From positions 417,225-481,224 of the forward strand of contig QRDG01000535.1 in assembly GCA_012064385.1 (NCBI GenBank): 64,000 bases of DNA. Direction: 5' to 3'. Position numbers and translations under genes: made by a program. The notes under the pieces are model-generated. The model saw nothing but the letters and a program-made list of their open reading frames with translations, did no database searches and was not told the origin of the DNA. Positions within the stretch are counted from its first letter, which is position 1. Every line of letters begins with the position of its first letter. This document shows positions 53,990 to 64,000 of this stretch, piece after piece. Source of the DNA: Puccinellia tenuiflora. Lineage: Eukaryota; Streptophyta; Magnoliopsida; Poales; Poaceae.

Positions 53990-56900
53990 GCATGAAACAC
54001 AGGATTGGCTGATAGATGTGTTGCTCCCAAATTATCACACCATAAGCACGGCACTTAACTTAACTTGACACCAAGTTCCTTCAGTAATGACTGCACCCAT
54101 ATTACTTCAGCCGTGACATTTGCTAAGGACTTGTAATCTGCTTCAGTGCTACACCGAGATACCGTAGCCTTCTTTTTCGCACTCCAGGAAATAAGATTAG
54201 ATCCAAAGAAAATAGCAAAACCACCAGTTCATCGTCAATCATCTACACAACCTGCCCAGTCAGCATCAGAATAAGCACTCACCAGAGTAGAATTAGACCG
54301 CATGAAAGACAAGCCAGTGCCAGCTGAGTGCTTCACATATCTCAAGATGCGCTTAGCAGCAGTCCAATGTACAGTAGTGGGAGCATGTAAATACTGACAT
54401 ATCTTGTTAACTGCATAGGAGATATCAGGTCGTGTAAGAGTGAGATACTGTAAAGCACCTACCATGCTTCTGTATTTGGTGCTATCATCAGGACCCAATA
54501 AATTTCCCTCCCTCGTTGTGATCTTCTCAGAAGAGGACAACGGAGTCGACACTCCGGTGCAACTTTGCATGCCAACACGTGTAAGAATATCCTGAGCATA
54601 CTTCTTTTAAGTCAGTACTAGACCATCTTGAACTTTCTGTACCTCAATGCCCAGAAAATAGTGAAGATCTCCAAGATCTTTCAATGCAAACTGTGTGCTC
54701 AAATCTTTCAAGAGATCATCGGTTGCAGCTTGTGAGGAGCTAGCAACAATAATGTCATCCACATAAATAAGCATATAAATAGTAACATGGCTCTTGTGAT
54801 AGATGAATAAGGATGTGTCAGACTTGGAAGCAACAAAACCAAACTATAGGAGTTGAGTGCTCAACCGAGAATACCATGCCCGAGGTGCTTGTTTAAGTCC
54901 ATAGATTGCCTTGTCAAGTTTGCAAACATAGTTTGAGTTAAATTTGTTTTCATACCCTGGCGGTTGACGCATGTAGACCTCCTCTTCCAGAACGCCATGA
55001 ATAAACGCGTTCTTGGCATCCAACTGTCGCAAACTCCATTCTCGAGAGACTGAAAGTGCCAAAACAAGGCGAACAATAGCAATCTTAACAACTGGACTGA
55101 AGGTATCCTCGTAGTTGATACCATAACGCCGCTTAAACCCTTTGGCTACAAGACGAGCCTTGTATCTGTCAATCGAACCATCAGCTCTTTTCTTGACTTT
55201 ATAAACCCAACGATTGTCAATAATATTTTTGCCATGCTGCGGGGGCACTAGTATCCATGTATTATTTTTAACGAGAGCACCATACTCCTCGTCCATAGCC
55301 TGTTTCCAATGTGCACTTGTCATAGCAGCTTGTAGATTTGCAGGCTCATCAGATATCACTGCCGAGAGACACCAGCGTACCATGCCGTCTTTGTATTCTT
55401 TGGGCTGATGAATGCCCTTAGACGCACGGGTAGCTACACGAGGCAGTGGATCAGCGGATCCCTCTCCCCTGGCATGCGCAGAGGATCCAGCAGGGGGACC
55501 GGTAGCTGTCGGAGAGGCCACAGGCGGGAAACGTGTGACCGGCGCAGACGATCGTGTGGCCGACGGTGTGGACGACTGCGCGGCTGGGGAACTGGCAGCA
55601 GAGCGGGAAGACGCAGAAGATCTCGTCGCAGCCTGCGACCCGCGCGTGGCGCTGCAGCGCTCTGACGCGGAAGGACCTAGTGGGGACGGCGGATCAGGAG
55701 CTGGATCCGAGGGCGTCGATCCCGGGGAGGAATAATCAGAGAGATCCTCCTCGTGTCCCGAGCTTTCGTCATTTTCTGTGGACTATGTGAATGAACCATT
55801 TGAGCTGGTTTGGGCACTGTTTTGACCCAAATTTTCTCCTGGACGCTGAACTGCAACCTGTGGAACATGACAAGGTGTTCTAGCCGGAGAGTTAGTAGCA
55901 TGAGTATTAACCATATTAGGAGCATCGATAAGTTCGACCCCCTGGTCAAAGGGACAAAGAGATGGATCAAGGAGCAAAATTTCTTTCCTAAGCAGGGCAC
56001 CGACATTTGGATGAAGAGATGCAAAGGGAAACACAGCCTCATAAAAAACTACATCTCGTGAAATATAAACGCGACTCGTAGAAACTTCAAGACATTTGAC
56101 ACCCTTATGATGAGGGCTATACCCAAGAAAGACACACTGTGTAGAGCGGAAGGCAAGCTTCCGTTTGTTGTAAGGACGGAGATTTGGCCAACACGCACAT
56201 CTGAACACACGAAGAGAGGAGTAAGTTGGTCGTGTGCCGAAGAGACGATGCATAGGGGTGTCATTTTTAATTACTTTGCTAGGAAGCATATTGATAAGAT
56301 ATGTGGCTGTGATAAAGGCTTCATCCCAAAATTTTAGAGGCATGTGAGCTTGAGCAAGGAGAGGTAGTCCAACCTCAACAATGTGGCGATGCTTTCGTTC
56401 AGCAGAACCATTTTGCTAATGTGCATGAGGACAAGAAACATGAAGTGAGATTCCCTGTGTTCTAAGGAAAGAATTCTGTTTGGCATACTCGCCCCCCCAA
56501 TCAGATTGAACCATAAGAATTTTACGATCGAGCTTACATTCAATAAGTTTTTGAAATTCCACAAAGGCAGAAACGGCATCAGATTTTCTCTTGAGCAAGT
56601 ATATCCAAGTAAACTTACTATAATCATAAATAAAGCTTACATAATAGTCATGACGACCAACAGGCGTAGGTGCAGGACCCCATACATCAAAAAAAACTAA
56701 TTGAAGGGGAGCTTTAGATACACTAGTGGACAAAGGGTATGGAAGCTGATGACTCTTAGCATGCTGACAGGGATCACAAACTGAATCTATGCGAGAATCA
56801 AAAACACATGGGAGTTTATTTTTGCTAATAATCTGCCTAACAATTGCTATGGAGGGATGACCGAGACGACTATGCCACTTTGCTTGGGATGGCTTGGCGG

Positions 56901-58330
56901 CGATGAAAGCATGCTTCTGGTGCGAGGATGGTGATACCAAGGAAGAAATAAGAGGATACATGCCACCAACGCACCGGCCTCTATGAATTATTTTCCGCGT
57001 GACCTGATCCTTGATCAAGAAAAAGAAAGGATGCAATTCTATAAAGACGCGGTTATCATATGTAAAGCGATGAACGGAGAGCAAATTTTTTATCGCATTG
57101 GAACATGCAAGATATTGCGAAGATGAAAATTTTGACCAGGGTTACGAATAATTGAATGACCAACATGGGAAATATTCATACCTTGCCCACTGGCTGTGTT
57201 GACCTTGTCGTAGCCCATGTACTTGTCGCTCACCGTCATATTGTGGTGGTCTCCGGTGATATGATGTGTGGCACCGGTATCATAATACCAATTCGTGTCC
57301 ACACCATAAGCTGCATTCACTTCTTTATCACCGTACGAGGCAGAGTCATCATCATCAAAGCGCCTCCAACAGTCTTTGGCAGCATGACCTTCCTTGTTGC
57401 ATATTTGGCATGTCACGTCGACCCATGGTGTGGTGCGGCGGCGACCACGTCCACGATCTCGGTCTCTTCCAAGAGGCCCTCTTCCACCACCCCGTCCTTA
57501 GCGAGGCTGGCGGTCATCACGCCGATCATGTCGGCGAGCGCCACGGTCACTATGGTGACCACGGTCACCATAGTCAGCACTTCCTCTTGTGTTGTTGGTG
57601 AAATTGGGGCGATTCTGGCACGAGGCGGCATTGGCCGATGTCTCGAACTGAACAGCATGAGTGTCCTGTAGCATCAATTGGTGCTGATCGTATGCGTCCA
57701 GCTGGGCGTAGAGAAAGCTCAAGGAGATGGATTTTCCCATGCTGATAGCAGCGACAAGGGAGTTGTAGCTGCCATCCAAGCCAACAAGGATGAAGGATAC
57801 ATGTTCCCGAGGGGTGATGGGACACCCAGCTGCAGTGAGTTCATCGAAAATGATTTGTATCTTGGTGAGGAACACCAGCGTTGTGTCTTGCTTCTTCTTT
57901 GTGTTTGCCAAAGCAATCCGAAGGTTAGTGATCTTGGCTTGACTTTGAGAGGCAAACATCTCCTCAATGGCCTGCCAAACTCCGGCGGCGTGCTCGATCA
58001 GATGAACATGAGGGAGGACCTCAGCTGAGATCGACTGAAGGAGATAGCAAGAACAATCTGGTCCCGAGAGATCCAGGCATCGTACTCTGGATTCGGGATG
58101 GTCTTCTTTGCTTTGTCTACATCGCCGCCATCTTCGGCGGACTTCTCTGCTACAACAGCCAGCATCATGGGCGGTTCAATGTCAGTACCATCTAGGAGTC
58201 CGACGAGGCGGGCGCCGTGGATCGGCGGCAGCACCTGCGCCCGCCACAGGGAGTAGTTCGCCCGCGTCAGCTTGTCGGACGGCGGCGTACTAAGGTTGAT
58301 ATCCTGGGTAGTAGTCGAGGAAGATGCCAT
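53990..58330 (-). pseudogene. Copia gag-pol polyprotein
   Basis: It starts MASSSTTTQDINLSTPPSD (58330). Gag contains YSLWRAQVLPPIHGARLVG; a frameshift near 58040 leads to 57959-57498 (EEMFASQSQAK and onward). Zinc knuckle CQICNKEGHAAKDC (about 57410-57369), protease WYYDTGATHHITGDH (DTG, about 57295), integrase zinc (HSRLGHPS ... CDPCQHAKSH) and core (FFDVWGPAP; SDWGGEY), RT (DNRWVYKVKKRADG; YMRQPPGYE; YVDD at 54765-54754) and RNase H (SAYSDADWAGC; STEADYKSLA, about 54165-54130). Stops interrupt at about 56416, 55783, 54844, 54607 and 54235. It would encode all mobility functions but is broken. Confidence 0.9.
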
Positions 58331-58421
58331 GTCGCTAGGTTTTGCAGAACCAGAGCGGAAGTCGATGGCGGCGGGGATGAGGGACTAGGGTTTGGCGATC
58401 AGTTTTGTCGGCGGAAGAGCC

Positions 58422-58433
58422 GGCCTGATACCA
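58422..58433 (-). promoter_or_regulatory. Primer-binding site TGGTATCAGGCC (Copia element)
   Basis: It immediately follows the 5' LTR on the minus strand; similar to the initiator-Met site TGGTATCAGAGC. Confidence 0.8.
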
Positions 58434-58600
58434 TGTGAAACGAAACTATCGATCAGGTAGAGATGGTTCTACTCAGATGAATATCCCGAGCCCCGTCGTG
58501 ATGTACATATAGTGTGCATGTTGCGGTGCTAGCTGTTACAATACGATGTGGACTCTAGGTCCTTTACAATGTCGTGTTGGTTACAATTCTATTTCTAACA
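58434..58600 (-). repeat. 5' LTR of Copia element
   Basis: A 167-bp partner of 53505-53669. Confidence 0.93.
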
Positions 58601-58605
58601 CGGAT
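58601..58605. repeat. Target-site duplication CGGAT of the Copia element, right copy
   Basis: Matches 53500-53504. Confidence 0.9.
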
Positions 58606-58641
58606 TGCCTCTCCTCATCCGCTTGTTGGGAAAATGCAAAA

Positions 58642-61600
58642 CCACAACAATGGGGACGTCCCCCGCTTATCTGGGACGTCCAAATGCTTTAGGATTCGTG
58701 TCCAAATAGTCAACTATTTTTTGAATATCAATGCATTATCAATTATCTTCGGATTTATGTCAAAGAAAATTTGGATTCATGTACTAACAAGAAAGTTACG
58801 GACATGCATTAACAAAAAAAATAAAACCATGCACTAACAAGATTTTTTATTAGTACATGAATAAGTAGGATTTATATTCTTCGTTGGATGCACATTCAAC
58901 GGTCAAGATAAGCGGGGGACGTCCTGTGGCACCCCCTCCGACACATGTCGCCGGAGAGGTGGTCGCCCCGTGCGCCAGCCCAGGATATCTGGACGCTCGT
59001 TACGACAATGCAACATAGCGAAAATATCATTACACAATCAGGCTCAAAGGGGTACAAATGGTTTACATGGCCATCAAGGCATGAAGATTTATCATAGCCA
59101 AGTGTTGCACGGGATAGAGTTCAACTGGCAGCGGAAGACAACGATACGGCAACGGCTTGGTGCGGCTCCATTCCACAGGCATCTGGCTGGGCTACTGATC
59201 CTAGCACGCTCCTGTTCGATCTCCATGCTATGGTAGGAGATGGATCCTCTCAAGGTCTGGCCACATGAAAAGCCAGTCTGAGTACATTGACGTACTCGCA
59301 AGAAAATAACCACGAGACATGAACAGTCAAGCCATCAGGCAACAAGTAACTAGCGACAGAAAATAATCTAAACATGGCAACTGACTACTTACGGCCGTCC
59401 AAGTGGGTAGCAACATGGCATCATAATAAAACATGATATAAGCAAACAATGGGAGTACCACCAGTACAGAGTCCAAGCCAGGTGGGGTTGGGTCATGTAC
59501 CGGGGGTCACACAAGAGCTTACCTGTGACGAATAACGGGGTACCAGTTGGTAAGTAACACAACAGATCATATTATCACAGCTAGGCCCACTGGCCTCTAG
59601 CCTCACGAGGCTAATCTCATCTGTCACCACTGCTAGGCCCACTGGCCTTATCATATTCCCTTATCTCAAGTAAGGTTCCCTGCATCATCTCATTGTTTAT
59701 TTAGTGAAATCAGGTTGTTCATAATTCCTTCAAACAAATCTTAAGTTTAACCTTCGGACACGACAAAGACACACAGTGTGACTGACACTGAACTGCTGTT
59801 CCATATCCCAGGAACGGGGCTAGCTGGCTAGGTTGATGCTCTCGAGAGTTTGCTTTACCACCTATCAGAATGCTCTCCACTCAGCCGACACCTCAGGTTC
59901 ATCACGCCCAAAGCCGTACCAAGCAAATTACATTCTCGTGACGGTCCACTTGCTAAGACACCCTCCTGCCCCACCCTATACGCATGGTACAACGGGCAAG
60001 TAAGTCCGGCACATCCCCCGGCGCTACCGGGTATGCCTAGCTCCGGACTCCTTATCGCAGTCGAACCCGTGCCTGTCGACCCCTCCCCTCGGACAGCACA
60101 ACCGAACGACTGCGCCCAACAGATGGCACAAAAGGGGCTCAACAACCTACTAGGTCACAGTTTCCATGGGACAACGGTGGTATCGCGTTCAAGGGTTCAG
60201 ATTAGTGGCACTATGAATAGACCTCGTCGTTGTTTGGAGGGGTGTTTCATTTAATCAAGTTTCAGCATTCACATTTCCAAGCAACAAAAGATTAGTCCAA
60301 TCCTATAACCACAATAACATAATCATATCTCATCAGACAATCAACACATTAGTGACACAGTATTTCAAGCAATAGATAGCTTGCATCAACCGGGCGACTG
60401 TGGTGGAGATGCCTCCGGCCGGTGCCAGCCTCAGGTTGAGAAAAGAATAAAACAATACAGTCAACCGGGCGAGGGCGGAGATGTCTCCGTCCAGTAGCAG
60501 CCACGGGTCGAGTAAGAAAATAAAATAGCAAGTGGTTAGCGTCAACCGGGTGACTATCGTGGCGAGTCCGCCAACGAGCGTCATCACAGATCAACTAGTT
60601 GGTTAGCGTCGACCGGGTGACTATCGTGGCGAGTCCGCCAACAAGCGTCATCACAGATCGACTACAGATTATAACATAGTGTTTCAAACAGATGACTGTG
60701 GCGGTTCCTCCGGCCGGTGTCGCCATAGATCAATTACAAGGTTGGTGAGGCATGTAGCCTCCAAACAATGAACCGAAAAGCATTCATAAGAAAGAAAGCA
60801 TCCATTCCACTCGAGGGTTATCTCGACGTGGTGTCAGCAATCTTGGCAAAAAGAACCAATTGAAAAGTCAGCTCCCAAGCGTCGCAGTCCGGGTGGTCTA
60901 TGCCAACCATATTTGACGGAGGGACAAGAGGCAAATAACTCTTTTGGCAAATGCCCCCAACTCCGAGGATCACGGGCCGACATTTGTCCGCACCTAGCCT
61001 CGGCGTTGAAGAAGAAGCAAACAATCAACGCATGTTTTGTTATTTAGTTATCAAAGCCACGCAAGTGCGGGGCGCACAGATGATTCAAACATAAATCTAA
61101 TGCATACATGGATGAAGTATAACCAAAGCAACAATAATAGACCGACATGATATAAAAGCTAAACGCGGACAATATAAACACTAAGCGAATAACAAACAAC
61201 TTTGCGGGACTGCTCATAGCAAGGGGTTAGCTTGCCTTCGACGGTCGATGTCATTTGGCCTGGAGGTCACAGGCGCCACGGTTTAGGGTGTCGGTTTGCC
61301 GGTACCGCGGAAAACACCTACGCATGGGCATAAGGATGCTGAGCATACGAACATTTTTACAAAAAGTAAAACCTATACTGATGGATAGAGCTCGTAAAAC
61401 TAGGAATTTACAAATTTGAATCACCTCAAACGGAGCTACGGATCAAAAGGGGCTCGGCGAAGATTATCTATCTGCTGCCCATTCTGAAAAAAAACAGAAC
61501 GGGCCGAAACTGAACTGGGCCGGGCTGGTCGCGCGTTTCACTAGGAATACGTCTTCAGAGCTGTGGAAGCGTAACACGCCGGATGCGCTTCCACTTAACC

Positions 61601-63589
61601 TGACAGGTGGGGCCGGGCCAAGGCGGGACCCGCCTGTCGGCGCCTCAAGGCGCCACGCTGGCCGCCACGCTGGCGTCCTCACCCCGGCGTCGACCACGCG
61701 CGGGACGAGCCCGACGCGGGTGTGCCAGGGCAGGGCCGGCTGCCGGAGCTGGTCGCGCCGCCGCCGCCATAGCGCTTTCTACCGGCCGCCGGGGTGCGTG
61801 GAGGACCGCCCCGCCGCGCCGCCACCGGAGAGGGCGGCCTTGACCACGGGGAAGCACGGGGGCGCCGCCATGGCCGTGCTCCGAGAGCTTGCCGCCGGCG
61901 GTTCGCGGACGGGGTCGTGGCTACGGTGCACCTAACTGAACAAAACCTTGTCTGGGAGGTAGAGGGGAGCAAGAGGAACTCCTCTACGGTTTTAATCGAA
62001 GGATGGGATGGTAGGAAGCTCGCCGTGGTCCGTGGACCGACGGCGGCATCCACGGCCGAAACGGAGCAGGGCTCCGCCATCCTGCAACCAAAAGGCAGAG
62101 GGGCTCCGAGGGGAAAAGAGTGGGGGGTGCGGGGCGCGAGGGAGCTTGGAGGTGGTCTCTTATAGGCAGGGGAGGGAGAGGTAGGTGGTGGCCGGTTTTG
62201 GCCATTGATGGCCACCGGTGCACCCGCCTGCGTCCAAGCCATGAATGGGGGGGGGGGGGGGGGCGGATAAGAGCGAGCGCGAGCTGATCCCCGGGAGCAG
62301 GAATAGCTCGGGAATCCGCACGTTGAACTCGAGCTCGAGGGCAGCGGCGAGGAGGGAGCTGACACGCGGTGGGCGGCGCCTACCTCGGCCAGGGAATTTA
62401 AGGGGGAGGATAGGGGCGGCTCCGGTCCGAGCTAGAGAAGCAGGAGAGGGTGCGGCCACTGCTGGTTTGGTCCGGGACCGAGGAACAGCGAGGGGAACCT
62501 GAGGAACAGGGGAGACCCGAGGCGGGTGGACGCCGGCCAGTGCGCGCCCTGGCGCTCGGAGCGCGCCACGAGCGGCATGGCCCTGCCACGCGGTCACACG
62601 CGGGTGCAACGACCAACAGAACATACCAACATGATCCCCACAACTTCACCTACTCAAGCAAGCAGGGATTGCTTCAGAACTCGCTGCTTTGAAGAGCAAA
62701 ATTTTCAGAAAACCGAATGCACATAAGGTGCTCGACGAAAAGACGGGGGTCTTGCCCTTCTCAGAAAAATCCCAAAAATTCAGTCATGGGTTGCTTTAGT
62801 AACAGGAGGGTGTCTATGTAGTTTGAGCTCATATGGGTACTGGGAGATTGGGTTTTGACAAGATGTCCAAAAATGGACATAATGGCATGGTCATGGCAAT
62901 TTATTTTTCACCCTTCACCTTGGGGTGATCTTCTGGATTTGAGTGTCTAGGTATCTTGTCGACAATGTGGCCAAGTCTCATGAGCATTGAACTTACCTAG
63001 GGTGGGATTTGCTTGAAGACACCAAAATGGCACCCTTTCGGGTTTACAAAGGAAGTACCTCAAATATTGCTCAAATGAGGTTGGTACAATGGAGTGAAAT
63101 TCTCAGGAGGTTAAATCATGCACCTCACTAAAATTGCAGAATTTTTGGATGAGTGGAAGGTGTCCAGATAACTTCTGGATTGGGAATGGCATTTTAGAAA
63201 ATATCGCCCAACTCGGAAATATTGCATTGGAGTATGCAATCTCTTTGCATGGAATGTCTTTACCTGGATATGGGAGTCCTCTGGTATTTTTAGTGGAATT
63301 TTTCTAGCCATGGAAATAGGTTTCCCTTTGGTAGGTGGAGAAAAGGGTTTAACAGGTTCGATAATTAGGGCTAGGGTTTTCGAGAGAAAACCTGAGCATA
63401 AAAATTATCACGGGTGCTGGAGTGGTTCGTGGATCACCGGGAAAATTTGAGAGAGCAATCCCAAAGTCAAATCATCCTCAAAAGATTTGAAGAACCATTT
63501 AGGAAGAGAGAAAAGTTTTTCAGGTGTCAGGAAACACCGCTAAAATTAGGGATGAATTTTCGGGGTGTTACACGTCCCCATAGTTGTGG
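58642..63589. mobile_element. MITE with long inverted termini, split by a solo-LTR-like insertion
   Basis: The left end reads CCACAACAATGGGGACG then TCCCCCGCTTATC; the right end is its near-perfect inverse (gataagcgggggacgtcc at 58903-58920 plus ccatagttgtgg at 63578-63589). Removing 58925-63577 restores an element of about 295 bp. Flanks are A-rich (aaaa on both sides), so the target duplication is ambiguous and the superfamily is not assigned. Confidence 0.72.
58925..63572 (+). mobile_element. Solo-LTR-like element, 4.65 kb, target duplication CGTCC
   Basis: It begins TGTGGCACCCCCTCCG and ends TTCGGGGTGTTACA, flanked by CGTCC at 58920-58924 and 63573-63577. No gag or pol is visible; scattered ORFs (for example 61679-62365) are low-complexity and accidental. 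Direct repeats of a 'gtcaaccgggtgactatcgtgg' type phrase occur at 60370-60720, and a run of 17 G at 62247-62263. Size and lack of coding fit a solo LTR of a long-LTR (LARD-like) element; family not assigned. Confidence 0.75.
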
Positions 63590-64000
63590 AAAAACTGCGT
63601 TGCGCTTGTTGGTCTCTTCTTGAATTGGGCCGTTGTTGCATTGGACTTCTAGTCCCTCATTTGTAGCAGTGTTAATATCCCCTTCTCCTTGAGTTGCGGC
63701 TTGCTCCAAGACCGCTGCATAGGGAAAACAAGACAGTAGTTCTTCATGTTGGTAAACGGCCGAATATTTTGCCTGCCGGACGGGAGGGAGGTAGTGATGG
63801 CGCCGACATAACAACTTGTGGCGACGCAAAACAAGGACATGGAGCGGGGGCGAGCAACAGCGAGTCAGCTTTCGATGGTTGCCGCGGACTCCCGACGATG
63901 AGTTGGCGTTGCCAAGGAGTGTCGGCGATGGCGCGATCCGGCAGGTAGAGCAACTGGAGGACGGAGTGTGACTGTCGTCCTCTACCGGCTTTGTGCCTAT
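63590..64000. other. Window end, no supported feature
   Basis: Short ORFs on both strands lack recognisable domains. Nothing further seen. Confidence 0.4.

Larger units (their letters stand above)
53505..58600 (-). mobile_element. Copia element, complete, short LTRs (5.1 kb)
   Basis: Two short LTRs (165 and 167 bp), CGGAT duplications, a polypurine tract AAGGGAGGG next to the 3' LTR (plus 53670-53678), a Met-tRNA-type primer site and a gag-pol in Copia order (protease-integrase-RT-RNase H). The LTRs differ at about a dozen positions and one 2-bp indel by eye, so the insertion is not recent. Confidence 0.95.

Noticed and set aside
61679..62365. 228-codon Pro/Ser-rich ORF
   Set aside because: Low complexity and located inside the solo-LTR-like element; overlapping ORFs on both strands are equally long.
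58633..63598. Target duplication of the split MITE
   Set aside because: Both flanks are simply A-rich; length and superfamily cannot be decided.
63527..63953. Minus-strand ORFs at the window end
   Set aside because: One overlaps the solo-LTR terminus and the MITE end; no recognisable protein.
1..64000. CRISPR arrays, operons, tRNA or rRNA genes
   Set aside because: Plant nuclear DNA; no spaced repeats of CRISPR type and no tRNA or rRNA structure recognised by reading.

Overview
This is plant nuclear DNA from a large, repeat-packed grass genome. The mix of Ty3/Gypsy Tat-type elements with 0.5-1.1 kb LTRs, very long LTR-like blocks, Stowaway and hAT MITEs and several repeats I recognise as Triticeae-like points to wheat, Aegilops, barley or rye; the exact species is inference. 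Only one ordinary host gene is well supported: an intact histone H2B gene at 48685-49146 (+) with a classical plant histone promoter. Almost everything else is mobile DNA, mostly nested and mostly broken.

Layout. 1-5607: 3' part of Gypsy element A (integrase, antisense gene, 3' LTR). 5613-12219: unclassified AT-rich repeats, including a 3.9 kb LTR-like block that starts TGTAGCGACC. 12229-14056: truncated Gypsy element F (LTR, primer-binding site, integrase). 14057-15517: Helitron 3' end, degenerate RNase-H-like gene fragment, MITE-like and Triticeae repeat fragments. 15523-24907: Gypsy element B, same family as A. 24908: a single N at a structurally impossible junction. 24909-43545: Gypsy element E on the minus strand, interrupted by a complete 12.7 kb element C (25242-37931, 5-bp target duplication CAATA). 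43546-47412: mosaic of Triticeae LTR fragments. 47828-48362: a 535-bp hAT element with a perfect 8-bp target duplication in the upstream region of H2B. 48440-49146: H2B promoter and gene. 49280-52330: three diverged ~1 kb tandem copies of the H2B 3' flank. 53505-58600: minus-strand Copia element with 165-bp LTRs and target duplication CGGAT. 58642-63589: a ~295-bp MITE split by a 4.65 kb solo-LTR-like element with target duplication CGTCC. The final ~400 bp shows no supported feature.

How the parts work together. A, B and C belong to one Tat-like Gypsy family. The sense strand carries gag-protease, an in-frame UAG, then reverse transcriptase, two RNase H-like modules and integrase. Between integrase and the 3' LTR lies an antisense gene whose N-terminal half resembles the plant 'putative gypsy type transposon' domain (PF04195) and whose C-terminal part is coiled coil; in A and B its middle is deleted, in C it is long and probably has an intron. 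All copies carry stops or frameshifts, so none looks able to move by itself. E and F form a second Tat-like family whose RT region has been removed in both copies by different deletions.

Most notable: the antisense gene, the conserved UAG between protease and RT, matching CAAGT flanks of A and B that suggest an old ~20 kb tandem duplication, the N junction, the hAT insertion close to the H2B promoter, and the amplification of the H2B 3' flank.
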